From NCBI GenBank assembly GCA_039707465.1, contig CM077645.1:64129350-64193349 (forward strand): 64,000 nt of DNA, read 5' to 3'. Source of the DNA: Rhabdophis nuchalis (lineage: Eukaryota > Chordata > Lepidosauria > Squamata > Natricidae). This document shows, piece after piece, positions 34,123 through 46,559 of the stretch (position 1 is the stretch's first letter; the number at the start of each line of letters is the position of its first letter). A program made the position numbers and the translations under genes. The notes under the pieces are model-generated. The model saw only the letters and a program-made list of their open reading frames with translations. It was not told the DNA's origin and ran no database searches.

Positions 34123-34955
34123 TTCAGAGTAATGAGTGAATGAAATATATTTGCTTTAGTCTAAATTGTAAACCCCAGCATCTTTCAGGGGAAAATAATC
34201 TATGAAACGTTAAACACAGTACTTACGAAAAGATTGCCTCCAAGAATGTACAGGTAAATTATATGTAATTTCCAGGTAACTGAGATTAAGAACTCTATTT
34301 TTTTTAAGGCCAAGTGTACCTATGAATGTTCATGTTTCCATTGGACTTTTGTATCTTGATTTAGATCTAAAATACTAAACACTGATTTTAGATAGTGTGG
34401 TTAAGCATAATTAACATACTATTGGAATATTATAGAAAGGAAAAACAAAAATGTATACAGTATTTGAAAATGGAGGAAAAAGACAAGGAAGGTGTTTATA
34501 TACTATAAAACATTTGTTTAAAACTATAAATTATAAGCTGTAGATGTTGGTAATGGCATTTTGATTTCATTTTAGCCATTGTATCAAGTGAAGAAGCTGT
34601 CTTGTTTCTCTATACATCAAGATATAGTGCTATCTTCATTTATTTATTTATTTTGTGTCTAGATCTTTAAATTGCCAAAATGAAGGTACCTTTTTGGTTT
34701 TGTCCTTGGCCATATCACTTAATCAGCTTCATTATGAGCATGGCATAAATTTAAAAATTCTCCAGGGGTATCCACACTGAGCAGAGGGACATGAGTGGGA
34801 AAATGAGAAACAATGCATCATGAGGCAAACACTTATGGTATGTTGTCAAAACTGATTTCAGGACAAAAGTACATAAAGGTACCATAGTATTTGCTCATGA
34901 AGTTAAGAGGTACACGTCATTTTGGCACTCCTGTGGTTTGCTACAGACACATTCA
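34123..34955. other. Unassigned non-coding DNA
   Basis: AT-rich, with nothing recognised. Confidence 0.5.
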
Positions 34956-35006
34956 GAATGAATGAATGAATGAATGAATGAATGAATGAATGAATGAATG
35001 AATGAA
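34956..35006. repeat. (GAAT)n microsatellite
   Basis: About 12.5 perfect GAAT units, the same motif as the left block at 34041 less than 1 kb away. Confidence 0.95.
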
Positions 35007-38000
35007 ACAAAACTGGATGCCATATACATTTTGCAACACAAGTGCTTGTTCTTATTCTTTGAAATCCATGTGTAGAAAAAAAGCAGGAACTATTTATTTC
35101 TATTTATGCCGTACAATGAGACCTATCATTTTTATTATGATTTCCGATATGACTATAAAAAGGAAAGTGTGGTAATAGAGAACAAAGCTAGTAAAAACTG
35201 AAAACCAAAAGCATATGTAGCCAAGGTTAATACATACAGCAAAATGTTGACTGTTAAACAGATGAACCCACTGGAATGTAATATATTCCACCAAAGACTT
35301 TTCAACTTTGAAATGCTACACTTTTTATATTTCATCTGTTAATAATCTGAAATGACTTTCCAGTTAGGCATATCACCTCACTGTTTTATGATAGTGGGCT
35401 TGATGATGCTTTTTGTTTTATTTTTCTACTGACAAGAGAAAAGGGAGTGGTATAGTGCATATCATAGTTGGGCAGCAGGCGTCAAATGAGGGAGAGTTTC
35501 AAAAAAAGAACGCTGAAGTTAAAATACAATCCAAAGAGAACATGACCAGTCAGGCAAATGGATCTAATTAAAATATTTAAAATTGATTTTTTCATATAGA
35601 ACTTGTACTGAATTACAGAAAATGTCAGACATATATAAAAGTACCTTGTTTTCATGCAGTTTGTTATTTAATCTACCTCATTATAATTGATCTTTATTGG
35701 ATCCTTAGTGTTTCAGTCATAATTTCCCCCCCCAATCTTATCTCAAGGGTTCATTTGCCATCTTTTGCAGACAAGGCATGTTCTCCACCATTGAGCATAG
35801 ATAAACAAGAATGCTAAGCAGTAAGCCTTGAAGACATAAAGACACGAGCAACCTGAGAATGAAGATGATTGTTCTGAATCAAAAACTCTTTCTTTCCCAG
35901 AATTTTATCATATTAAAATATGAATATTCTAAATTGCCCATTTTCATAAACACACTTGATTTTATCCAATGCATGCTGTCCTCTGACAAAATGTAAATTG
36001 CACCAACAAGAGGGCTTTCAAATTTGTATCTGTGTACAGAAATTCATAGTGATGATAAAGGAGGAGAACGTTTCATCAGAAATGGTTTAGTCCACATGAG
36101 AGTACTGTGTATGCTGATTCTTCTGCTTTTTCTTCGATCTGCTTTTGAAAAACATCATGAAAATCTGCACCTATTTCTGCCTGTAGATTCTTGTTATATT
36201 TATTGTGAATGCATACAGTATGCGACTGCCCCAATATACAATTTCTACATGTTATTTGCTATAATATTTTATGGTAAACACAATATATGTGTATTTCATA
36301 AGCAACATTTTACCAAATGCATGTTGAATTATTCAAGTTTATTTTTTAACATCTATTGATTTAATATTGCTGTCAATTACTCAGTGTACTCTGTCCTTGT
36401 CATTTCCTTAAACCAGAAGTTTGCATCTTTTTTTAATACAACTTACACATTGCTACAACTGAATTATTATAAGCAGTATATAGTTAGAATTCCTAGAATG
36501 GGATCCCTAAATTCTATTCTATGGTTGCATCTACCAATTATTGAGCAAATCTTCCAAGCCTTATGAGGGCTTCACCTTATCTTTATTATAAGGATTAATT
36601 TCATGACATCCATTTATTAATTAAGTTTCTTTTAGTAAGCATGTTTTATGTGAAACTATAGATTATAGAATAAACAACAATATAGCAAAGACAATAACAG
36701 AAGAGCCCAGTTCAGGAAGTGCTTCCTTGAACATCTCAATATGTGAGGTGCAATCAGCAGCTCCTTCTTACCCAGGTTGCACTTACAATTTTTTAAAGAA
36801 GTTACACTTTCTTTTGTAAGTACAGCACAACTGCATCTGCAACACAAGATAAATTGTAACCTAGATAATGCAATATTTCAGTTTATGATTCTTAAAAGTT
36901 GTCCATTGCAGATGGTTGCATAGTATTTGCAGAACACCAGCTGTTCACTATTGGTGCAGCCTGACTTAAAGACGGGTTGCTCACCACTCTTTGCATTTTA
37001 AATATAACTAAATATAAACTGAAATATGTATTGAAGCTTACATGAACAGATCCAATGAACATGCAGTGCAGAGTAGGATTGATGGGAAACAGCATCTGGG
37101 GCAATTGCAAAAGTACAATTGTCTTCTCTCTATCATGCAGTTGTAATAGCCTCTGGGAATATATAAATTTTCCAGGTGCCTGAAAACATCACTTTCATAT
37201 GTACTCATGCTTCCATTACAATATTATTTCTACACTGAAATGCAAATTTTAAAAATGTCCAAAAAAGTTATACACTCACAGCCGTGTTTAACTATTAAAA
37301 TATTAAAACTCATATTTTGAACTTGCTGCCTCTCTTCTCCTGCCCCATGCTGCATATATTATTATATTGGGAAGAAAAAGGAGGAGGAGGAGGAGGAGGA
37401 GGAAGAGGAGGGAGAAGGGGGAGACTTAAGCAAAAACGACCTTGAATGTACATTCATATGATCATAATTTATCAAAAATTTGTGGAAATCTTTAAAAATG
37501 AAAAACAGAACAACTAAACACTGGAGTGGATTATTTTTATTTTCCTCCTTTGGTATGTTGTTTCTTTGTGACATATTTATGAGGAACTAAAGTAGCTAAG
37601 AAAATGTAGCTCTAGCATTCTTTTTTTAGTTCAAGACTAAAATTCATAGATTTGTTGCATTTAAAAAAATATTACATGAAATAGTACATCTTTTCTCCCA
37701 GCAAAGGGGAAAAAAATCAATGGATAATGTCTGCGGTAGAAAGAAAATATTACTAAAGTGATTGATAGCCTGGGGATTTTGTGTGTGTGTGTGCATCTGT
37801 ACATTGATCAATGCAGACAAACTCTTTAATAGATGAAGACAATCTTTCAGAAATTGTATTTGGACCCTCTGTTCCTGAACTTTAAGAAACAAGTTTCTCA
37901 TTGGCAGATTCATACAAAATTCAAACACCATAAGTCTAAAATTGATACAATGCCATCCATATCCCTATATCTTTTTTTCACATTTCTCTTATCAATTTAA

Positions 38001-38355
38001 AAGTTTCCTTTATAGAGAAAAAGAGGCTTGTTTCATATAAAATTATCATTTATTATGACTATATCTTTCTGTTAAAAAACAATAAATCCCCAGAGTTTAC
38101 AAGAACAAAACAATACATGCAAAGGTAAGGAGAAAATAAGAGGAGGGGAATAACTAAATAAAAGGCAGACAAAATAATGGCCGTATTTAAAATAATACAA
38201 AAAAGAATGGTAGCTACAAGACCCATTCATGCATTGTTAAAGAGCAGAAAATTGATTGCTCAAAAAACAGGATAAAGAAGCACAGCAATTTTCAAATATG
38301 TACATAGAAATTTAGAAACAACTGCTATAATTTGAAAAGCTGTGCAACACAATAT
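35007..38355. other. Repeat-poor AT-rich stretch
   Basis: No transposon recognised. It contains a (GAG)n purine tract (37377-37403), a short TG run near 37780, and open frames up to 111 codons (36024-36359) without domains. No splice-flanked exon found. Confidence 0.5.
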
Positions 38356-38363
38356 AACCATAG

Positions 38364-38539
38364 CGGTGGTGGGTTTCAAATTTTTTAGAACCTACTCTGT
38401 AGGTGTGGCCTATTTTGTGGGCGTGGCTTGGCAGTCATGTGACGGGGTGGGAGTGGCCACCTTTTAAAATGTGGTGAAACTCATTTAACAACGCTCTTGC
38501 TTAGCAACCAAAATTTTGGACTCAATTGTGATGATAAAT

Positions 38540-38599
<60 letters not shown>

Positions 38600-38780
38600 A
38601 ATTTCTTTCCTTCCTTCCTTCCTTCCTTTCCTTTCCTTTCCTTTCCTTCCCGTTGGGTCACTGGCAGCGGCGGCCCAGATTTACTTCCAGGTACGCCAGT
38701 GGAACCCCCTCTCACCGGTTCTCTAAATTTCACCAACCGGCTCTCGCAAGTAGGTGCGAGGCTGCAGAAACCCACCACTG
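38364..38780. mobile_element. hAT MITE with internal (TTTC)n, copy 1
   Basis: A 417-bp element from CGGTGGTGGGTTTC to GAAACCCACCACTG, flanked by AACCATAG (38356-38363) and AACCAAAG (38781-38788), an 8-bp duplication with one mismatch. The interior has TGTGGGCGTGGCTTGGCAG, AACGCTCTTGCTTAGC, then a long TTTC/TTCC tract (38539-38655) and GGTTCTCTAAATTTCACC. It is the reverse-oriented copy of 43678-44048. Frames of about 95 codons on both strands follow the TTTC tract. Confidence 0.93.
38539..38655. repeat. (TTTC)n(TTCC)n tract within the MITE
   Basis: Polypyrimidine array with about 15 TTTC units followed by TTCC and TTTCC variants. The homologous tract in the copy at 43.7 kb is much shorter, so this one has expanded or the other contracted. 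Confidence 0.95.
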
Positions 38781-38936
38781 AACCAAAGGGAAGATAGGTG
38801 ACTTTGGTCTGCCTTAAGAACTAACTCTTCATGGGGAATTTCAAAATTCCAGATGTTCATTCTTATAATCCTTTAACTTTGAACTGGACTTGGATTAAGC
38901 AGCCTATATTTGATATGCATCCGGGAACTATAAGAC

Positions 38937-39015
38937 TCTCTTTTATTCATTTATTTATTAAATTAATATGCCACCCATCTCACTATCAAGTGCTGCTCAG
39001 GGGTTTACAATGTCA
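38937..39015 (-). mobile_element. L2/CR1-type LINE 3' tail fragment
   Basis: TTATTTATTAAATTAATATG, then CCACCCATCTCACTATCAAG and GCTCAGGGGTTTACAA. It is a diverged copy of the LINE 3' stem-loop and tail read on the minus strand. Confidence 0.55.
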
Positions 39016-39489
39016 CAAATAGCCCCTAAGATTTAGCTCCCAAGATATAACCAGATAAGACATTTTCAGGAAACTGTTGTGTTAAAACTTTTTTAAAATG
39101 TATGTGTTGATATTACAGCATTAGGAAATAATATGAACATTATATGAAGGCAGCACAAAAGTACAAGCCTGATATTTATACACTTGGATAATGATGGTGC
39201 ATGCTAATTACAAAGATAAGTCAAATGAAAGAGAACTAGGGAGAAAATTATTTAGGCAACTTTGACAAGCCTTATACCTTTAGAAAGTTTTGAAAATTGA
39301 TCAGTCCTTCAGAAGGGATATGTGTTTTGAATTTGCCTCTTTAAGTACGCATATTATCATTCCATAATATAAAATAAAAAGGGCTATATGAGATTCCATC
39401 TAGAAAATATCTCCTCTTCTCATTGGTATTATGCTAAGACAAGAGTGAGATTTACTGATAGTGCTTTGAGGAATAAAATTTTAGATTAC
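39016..39489. other. Unassigned non-coding DNA
   Basis: AT-rich, with no repeat or gene recognised. Confidence 0.5.
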
Positions 39490-39629
39490 CAGGGATGTCC
39501 AAACTTGGGAACTTTAAGACTTGTGGACTTCAACTCCCAGAATTCCCCAGCCAGCATAGCTATGCTGGCTGGGGAATTCTGGGAGTTGAAGTCCACAAGT
39601 CTTAAAGTTCCCAAGTTTGGACATCCATG
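39490..39629. mobile_element. 140-bp full palindrome, hAT MITE
   Basis: Begins CAGGGATGTCCAAACTTGGG and ends CCCAAGTTTGGACATCCATG. The centre GCATAGCTATGC is itself palindromic, so the whole element is a palindrome without spacer and with a single mismatch near the tip (CAGGG versus CATGG). Flanks (TAGATTAC, GATTAAAC) do not give a convincing duplication, unlike the sister copy at 33481. Confidence 0.88.
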
Positions 39630-40299
39630 GATTAAACTAACAGTACTTTGGATATTGTCAAGCATCAGTAACTCAAGTGTAAATGCAATTAAATAGATAT
39701 TTCAAGACATTTTATGAACAGTTTGTATATTTGACAAATCTTATACATTAAATAACATTTCCTAAATATATGTAATATGGAATTAACAACAGCCATAGAA
39801 ATAAAACAAATGAGCATATGGATCTTTTATGCTACAGTTGTTTAAGTGGACATTGTTTAATGGAACTAGCAAAAGATAATATTGTCAAAAATGTTGGATT
39901 TAAAATGTTTAATATTTTGACATTTATATTTAGACCATAAGAACACTGATGTAAATAATTTCATTTTAAATATTTTTCATTGAGTTGGTCCATCCAGACC
40001 AGTGACTCTAATAAAGATTTTCTATAATTTCTAGAAGTTCCTTTCATAACTACAATATTGTATAAGAAAGACAAACATTCCATAAATAACCGTGACTTTT
40101 ATTTCAGTAAATGTAAATTAATATAATTGAAATCAATCAAACCATAATTACTCACTTACAGAATACCAAAGAACTTTAAATACAAATCACAATGTTATAG
40201 CTTATATAATGCATAAACATCATAAAGAATTATATGATGATGCCAAAGATTCTCTGAGATAATGTCAAATGTTTTGTGAAATGTCTGTATAAATATTTA
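39630..40299. other. Unassigned non-coding DNA
   Basis: Very AT-rich, with no feature recognised. Confidence 0.5.
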
Positions 40300-40570
40300 A
40301 GCATATCTAGCTACTTAGAAGCTAATCTTGCAAATAATCTGCTAGCAGCTCTGCAGATGTTTTCTCTCTCAGCTTTGCAATGCAGACTTCTCATTTATCT
40401 GAAACATGTCATGGTAAATTTAGTAGCTGACATTTAATTCACTCTTCATTTTACCCAGAGTTGCACGACACATTCATCATTTTTTGGATACAAATTTAGA
40501 CTGGCTGAAGAAATAGCATCATTTCAATAATCCATGCATATGTGGTCAAGTATATAAAGCAAAGTGTAAG
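40300..40570. other. Candidate conserved non-coding block D
   Basis: Repeat-free segment of more even composition with AATCTTGCAAATAATCTGC, TGACATTTAATTCACTC and TAATCCATGCATATG. It resembles enhancer sequence but this is impression only. Confidence 0.22.
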
Positions 40571-40796
40571 TTATAATAGGCACTTAATCTTGAACTGTCA
40601 AATATCTATCTGTGTAGTGATATTAGTTCTTATTCTATTTGGTTTTCAGACCCTGATTGATAATAAGAACATGATACTTTATCACAACATTTTATGATTT
40701 TAAAAATCCATGACACATTTTGCTACAAACTGCTCTGTTTTATTTTTTTACATTCTTCTAGCTGCTTATATTTGGAAGGGGCTGCAAATGGTACTG

Positions 40797-41035
40797 ACAT
40801 AGTATAGTGATTATAACATTTGCCTGACATGCAGCTACTGATTTGAAAGTTTTCAGTATTGTTTTGAGAACTCCTGTGATTTAGTGATTAACGAGTATGA
40901 CCAGAGAGGTGCGAGTCTACCCTCATCTACAGAATCTCACTTAATACTTTGAGCCAGTTGCTTTTTCTCAACCAAACCTACCACAAGTGTTGTTGATGTG
41001 GAAAAAAAAAATAGGTTTTGTACAGCATTTAGAGA
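40797..41035 (+). mobile_element. Decayed tRNA-derived SINE sequence, two heads
   Basis: A first tRNA-like head (ATAGTATAGTGATTATAACA, then TTTGCCTGACATGCAG) is followed at about 40878 by a second (GATTTAGTGATTAACGAGTA) with a degraded B-box GTGCGAGTCTACC. The body reads CATCTACAGAATCTCACTTA, TTTGAGCCAGTTGC, AACCTACCACAAGTGTTGTT and ends TTGTACAGCATTTAGAGATA. Two heads suggest one SINE landed beside or in another. Confidence 0.6.
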
Positions 41036-41082
41036 TAAGCACATAGGAAATAAAAATACTGAATACTAGATCTACCCTTCAT

Positions 41083-41554
41083 AACCATCTTTAAAGCGCT
41101 CCATGGCACGGGACCTGGGTATTTGCGAGACCGCCTCCTACCACATACCTCCCTCCGTCCTGTTCGCTCGCACAGGGAGGGCCTCCTCAGGGTGCTGTCT
41201 GCTGGCCAATGCCGGCTGGCGGCCCCCAGGGGAAGGGCCTTCTCTGTGGCGGGTCCGGCTCTCTGGAACGACCTACTCCCCAACATTTGTACCATCACGG
41301 ACCTGCGCCTCTTTCGCCGGGAGCTTAACACTCACTTTTTCCATCTGGCTGGCCTGGCTTAGACTTTATTAATAAATTGTGGGGTTTTTATTAAGGGTTT
41401 TTAGATGGTTTTAAAGATGTTTTTAGCACGGGTTTAAATTTAATATATTTTTATTGTAGTTATATTGTATTTTGTATTGTTTTGTATTGTTTTTAATATT
41501 TGCCTGTGCGCCGCCCTGAGTCCCTTCGGGGAGATAGGGCGGGATACAAATCCA
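41083..41554 (+). mobile_element. L2/CR1-type LINE, 5'-truncated (copy A)
   Basis: It starts at ACCATCTTTAAAGCGC and carries the C-terminal end of the reverse transcriptase ORF. The GRAFSVAGPALWNDLLP-type motif is at about 41231-41280 and F..ELNTHFF at 41310-41341. A 79-codon frame 41123-41362 is intact to a stop. The 3' untranslated part ends with the stem CGCCGCCCTGAG..GGGCGGG (41509-41543), then a microsatellite tail. Confidence 0.88.
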
Positions 41555-41742
41555 ATAAACATAAACATAAACATAAACATAAACATAAACATAAACATAA
41601 ACATAAACATAAACATAAACATAAACATAAACATAAACATAAACATAAACATAAACATAAACATAAACATAAACATAAACATAAACATAAACATAAACAT
41701 AAACATAAACATAAACATAAACATAAACATAAACATAAACAT
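41555..41742. repeat. (ACATAA)n LINE tail, ~31 units
   Basis: 188 bases of an almost perfect hexamer directly follow the LINE 3' end. Frames of about 100 codons on both strands through it (NI, KH, CL, MF dipeptides) are artefacts of a six-base unit without stops. Confidence 0.97.
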
Positions 41743-43224
41743 ATGTTTGTGCAACACTGTATAAATGTGGAAGACCATAACCTTTTTATAGAATGATACA
41801 ATTTTCCCCTAGATTAAATATGCAATCAAAGCTATCACGTTCTTCCTCTTACAGTCGTTATATGAATCTACTCATTTTTGCAGACTCATTTAAAGTTTTG
41901 CATTGGGCATCACTTTTTCTATAGATCTATATACATCCCTGTTTTTTTTAATTTTCTACCTAGGGTTGTTTGGGGTTTTGTTTTGTTTTGTTTTTCAAAA
42001 AAAATGTAAAGGCACCCAGATAAATGCACTGCTTCAGTACTTTTATAATTCTTTTTTTTTTTTTTGGGTTAAATTTTGGCACACCGGAAAGAAAGAAAAT
42101 GATTTGTTAATTTGGATTTATGTAGCTTATTTTAACATTCTAATATGTTACATTCTAATATAGTATCTGTTATCTTCACTGTGAATCATCTCATGGAAAT
42201 GCCTGGAATAAATGTATGACTTCAGGCCTAAAAGGGAAGAATGGTATATAACACTTTTCAAAACTGCAAACTATTTGATAACTAGTTTAAGTTCACACCT
42301 AGTTTTTACAATATTGTGAAGAACATTTTGTATGAAGTTGTGTAATAATCACCACTTTCACATCAGCCAATGTGATGATACAAATACTTATGATATACAG
42401 CACAGCATTCACAGGCACAAGAGAGAAAGCTACATGTGCAATTTAAAAAGCAAAAAAACCCCAAGCCTAGTTAAAAAATACTGCAGGTCCATTTAGGAAG
42501 GCCTATTAAGAAAATTGCCTTTGGGGCATTATATGATTCCAGAAGGAAGTGTAACTTTATAATAATAATTTAAAAACTTTTAATTACAGTCAGTCTGGGC
42601 AGTATTATTTCGGTTTGGCAAGAGGTTATAAAAGTTTTTGTCATAAAAAAAACAAAACCAAGTCAATTTGCTCTGAATTCTTTGAAGCTGCATCCAGAAA
42701 TGTGACAGCTTCACGTTGCAAGAAGAAGCTTGAATCCCTAGTTCAGAGTTTTTGGTGGTAAAGGCTGCTGAGCTGGAATATTGTATTCTTTCTCCTGTGG
42801 TGGTTTTAAACATTTTATATATATGTTAAGCCTACCTGAGGCTTAATATTCCACTTTTTCTTTGCCCAGGTGACAAGAAATTGTACTACTTTATTTTGAT
42901 GGCTTGACATTAGGCTTCAGTGATTACATTTTAGGGTGGATGGGTGGGCTAAGTGGATTTTCCACGTTCATCATTTTGATGTTTAGATCTTTGCAGCATG
43001 CCTGAACTAGTATGGTCAGAACTGTGTTAGCCCAATGCCTTTATTATCCTATAGCTTATATAAGCAGGATCTATTGAACAGTACGTATGTATATGAACAA
43101 TAGGAATTATTTTGATATATTCAAAAGCATTCATTTATGGGACTCTAGTCAGGCATAAATATAAACACAATTAAAAAAAAAGAATCCCAATCATCATGGA
43201 ATTGGAGTTCAAAGGTACCATTTA
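41743..43224. other. Unassigned non-coding DNA
   Basis: Includes a T-run at 42052-42065 and AT-rich background. No gene or transposon recognised. Confidence 0.5.
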
Positions 43225-43284
43225 GGTTGGCTGGGGAATTCTGAGAGTGGAAGTCCACATATCTTAAAATTGCAGAGGTTGAAA
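43225..43284. mobile_element. Half of a hAT MITE
   Basis: GGTTGGCTGGGGAATTCTGA, then GTGGAAGTCCACATATCTTA and GCAGAGGTTGAAATG, a diverged right half of the CAGGGRTGTCC family. Confidence 0.7.
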
Positions 43285-43669
43285 TGTCAAGTTCAATTCC
43301 TCTTTGACTGCAGCAATCCAAATGAAAGCCAGCTGAAGAGATGACTGTTTAGCTTCCACTTGGTTATGTCTCATGAAGGGAAGCCCAAAAATTCTTTAGG
43401 TAATTTGTCTCCTCTATTAAATTGGAAGTCTTTTCAGGCAGAACCATCCTTTTGCCTATTGAATAAGTTTTATGTGAGCCTGCTTAGTTTACCTAATTAG
43501 GTTGAAAAGGTGCTCTATTATCAAGTATTATGATTCATCATACAAATACAATGTCTCTCCAAATATTTTGCTGGTCTGTCAAGTAGGTTGGGAAGTCCAG
43601 AATTATTTTCTAACTGTTTTGGTATAATCATTTTGTGGAAGAAAAGACAACCAAAGGAGTTGTTTTATT
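43285..43669. other. Unassigned non-coding DNA
   Basis: No recognised repeat or frame. Confidence 0.5.
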
Positions 43670-43677
43670 GATCACAT

Positions 43678-43835
43678 CAGTGGTGGGTTTCTGCAGGCTC
43701 GCACCTACTCGCGAGAAGCAGTTGGTGAAATTTAGAGAACCGGTGAGAGGGGGTTCCACCGGCGTACCTGGAAGTAAATCTGGCCCGCCGCTGCCAGTGA
43801 CCCAACGGGAAGGAAAGGAAGGAAGGAAGGAAGGA

Positions 43836-43871
<36 letters not shown>

Positions 43872-44048
43872 ATTTATCATCACAATTGAGTCCAAAATTT
43901 TGGTTGCTAAGCAAGAGCGTTGTTAAATGAGTTTCACCACATTTTAAAAGGTGGCCACTCCCACCCTGTCACATGACTGCCAAGCCACGCCCACAAAATA
44001 GGCCACACCTACAGAGTAGGTTCTAAAAAAATTTGAAACCCACCACTG
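43678..44048. mobile_element. hAT MITE with internal (GAAA)n, copy 2
   Basis: A 371-bp element from CAGTGGTGGGTTTCTGCAGG to TTTGAAACCCACCACTG, with a perfect 8-bp duplication GATCACAT (43670-43677 and 44049-44056). It is the inverted copy of 38364-38780, with a shorter purine microsatellite (43807-43870). An 84-codon frame (43635-43889) crosses the boundary and is spurious. Confidence 0.95.
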
Positions 44049-44056
44049 GATCACAT

Positions 44057-44869
44057 GTGCCCATCCATGCTCCAAAATAACATGAATCAAATAAAAGTCA
44101 CTGTATCTCTATATATTCTGAAACTGGGCAATACATTTGAATATGATATCCCAAAGGATTAATGTCATTACAATCAATGCAAAGAGATGACTGGTGCCAT
44201 TTCAATATGCTCTCCCCAATATGCTCTCCCCAATGCATGAGAAATGTAATCAATAGGTCGAAGGGTATTTGAAGCTGTCTCTTTTGCTTTTTAGTTACCG
44301 GTAGCTATTGCTATAGAACGATTCTAGCATTTTTGCACTTTGCAATTTGTAAGTGATGGTATATTACATAGCATCCACTGTGTAGGTTCCTTATGCACTC
44401 ATTGCTAGAGCAATCTCCTCCTATTATGGTATAAATTGGAGGGAGATTTTGAGAGAAGCCTGTGGGAGTTACTTGCCTAAACCCTTTAAGGTTTTGAAAA
44501 TCCCATCCACAAATGTTAAGTAGTCCCCATATATTCCAACTTCAAAACAGTATGATAGGCAACCCCAAACTGCTCACTGAAGGGAGACGGGAGAAGGATG
44601 TCTGATACTGATAATAGACTACTTAGAGGAAAGGGCTCCTGCCATCCAGAATATGATAATACCTGCATTCACAAGAACGAGTGATGAGCCTCTAGCATTT
44701 ACCAGCTGTAATGCTGAACAGATTACACAGACAAATCAGGGGTAAAAAAGTAATAGGCTTTCACCTCACAGCAAGGAACACCTAGGTTCAGGAAGAGGAA
44801 ATATGTATTAAGAGACCAGGTTAAAAACTGACATTATCCCTGACTTTCATGAAATCTAAATTATAAGCC
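44057..44869. other. Unassigned non-coding DNA
   Basis: Has a small duplication AATATGCTCTCCCC (about 44204-44232, two copies). Otherwise nothing recognised. Confidence 0.5.
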
Positions 44870-45330
44870 GGGTGCTAAGTTATTATAATGTATTTATTTA
44901 TTGCCACGATTGCTTTCATATTTAACTGATTTGGCCCATCTTGAGACTCGTTTTAAAATGCACCACCTTGTCCATCTTTTCCATTTTCATATGAAAAACA
45001 GGAAAGCAAAAACTAATTTACGCAGGGAAACACATCGACTGTTTGCCCGTTTATCTCTTACAGACCACCCCTCAGTCCAATGTTGACAGTACATGATATT
45101 CCATTAATCTGCCTAATGAAAATTTAACCAGTGTTATAAACAAATAATTGGCTATTATCCTCTCAAAGATCCCGAATAAATTACTTCTACTTATCCCTCC
45201 TCCTTTCCTCTGCTCAAAAGCCAGCTTTTTTCTGTACTGGTGATATAAAAACTGCTGTCTGCCCCTTCCTGCTGCAGCTGCTGTCAGGGAAAAAAGCTGA
45301 GATAGGAGGCAGGTTTTCATGAGGGGCAGC
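44870..45330. other. Candidate conserved non-coding block E
   Basis: Repeat-free, mixed-composition stretch with ACTAATTTACGCAGGGAAAC, CCATTAATCTGCCTAATG and AAACAAATAATTGGC words typical of homeodomain-bound enhancers. Frames of 61 and 86 codons have no domain. Confidence 0.28.
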
Positions 45331-45600
45331 AAACATCCACATTCCTTCTTTTAGTAGCATCAAAATCCTTTTGGAAAGCTGAACTGGCATTTCAGAGCCA
45401 ATGTTTCCTTCCTAGTTTTTTTCTTCTGAGCCTACCTTCTAATTTCTGATATCAAAACTTCCATTTTTCTCTGAAGCAACGCAAGAATCATGTCTTCTAG
45501 CGACCTTTTGTTCTTCAACATCCCAAAAGGATGGTATATTTCTTAATGAAGAATAATCAAAATTAATCAAATGTTAAGATGCATGTTGCTGTTTTGGAAC
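45331..45600. other. Unassigned non-coding DNA
   Basis: No repeat or gene recognised. Confidence 0.5.
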
Positions 45601-45875
45601 ATAAAGGTAAAAGTAAAAGCGTCGCTGTAGATTTTACTTTGCTAGTCATTGTAGACTATCAGAAGTGGTGCTCATCTCCGTTTCAAGGCCATTGAGCCAG
45701 AGCTGTCCAAAGATATTTATGTGGTCATGTGGCCAGCATGACATCCCGGAGTACTGTTACCTTCCCACTTAAGTGTTATTTACTGTATTTATTTACTTGC
45801 ATTTGCATCGTTTCAAACTGTTAGATTAGCAGGAGCTGGTGTCTTAAATGATGAGCCACCGCGCTGTCCCATTTC
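45601..45875 (-). mobile_element. tRNA-derived SINE
   Basis: On the minus strand from about 45872 the sequence reads GGGACAGCGCGGTGGCTCAT, an A-box-bearing tRNA head, followed by a body and, at the far end, an A/T-rich GGTAAAAGTAAAAGCG tail (complement). The plus strand shows the family markers TTTCAAGGCCATTGAG, GTGGCCAGCATGACATC and CTTCCCACTTAAGTG. It is the most complete of three copies (others at 28934 and 33717). The B-box region has decayed. Confidence 0.65.
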
Positions 45876-45890
45876 TGACTATAGAACCTA

Positions 45891-46555
45891 AAAAATGTAT
45901 TGTCCATATCAACTACCTCCCCCAGAGAAAAAATAAGAACATGCTTTGATTGCAGATACCTTTGCCTTGATCTCTGGCATCTCCAGTGGGAGCAGCCAGG
46001 TATGAAATCAAAACCAAGGAATGTTTGTTCTGCAATTCATTGATAACATTAGATTTAGGGCAACAACCACTGTTTGGCTGTAGGTCACACTTCATGTCTT
46101 TGGTGTATGGCATTACAGAAGGCCATAATGGTGCAAGTTGAGAATGGGCTATCATTACAGTTTTGATGGGAGTATTGAGTTTTTCTTTTTTTTAAAAAAA
46201 AATTACGAATATTTTATGAACAATCCAGATTTCTGTAACTATAAAATTGCAACAAGCTACAGTGCATTTTTTAGCAGCTGTGATCAGAATTTGCTCCAAA
46301 GACCACAAAGAAGTTTAGGGATGCAAAGGACTCTGAAGCCCCATGTTTTCTAGCCCACAGGTGTGCATAGAGATTGACTTGATACCAAGCCATTTCCTAA
46401 ATTAGTCAGGTATGTTTTGCCTTTCAGTATTATTTCTAAGCTGAATGATTCATTGGGACAATGAACCATTCAGTTCTTATGAGTTTTCATGGTAGTGCAG
46501 GAGAGTAAAATTTCCAATGGTGTCCCAACTGTTATAAACATATAGTAATAAATAC
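45891..46555. other. Unassigned non-coding DNA
   Basis: AT-rich, with frames of about 70-80 codons and no domain. An A/T run occurs near 46188-46203. Confidence 0.5.
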
Positions 46556-46559
46556 TCTA

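Noticed and set aside
38485..38797. Lysine/serine/phenylalanine-rich frames
   Set aside because: They come from the TTTC tract inside a MITE, and the same frames appear in the copy at 43.7 kb.
41440..41801. Four ~100-codon frames on both strands
   Set aside because: They read only the (ACATAA)n tail; a six-base unit without stops gives dipeptide repeats in each frame.
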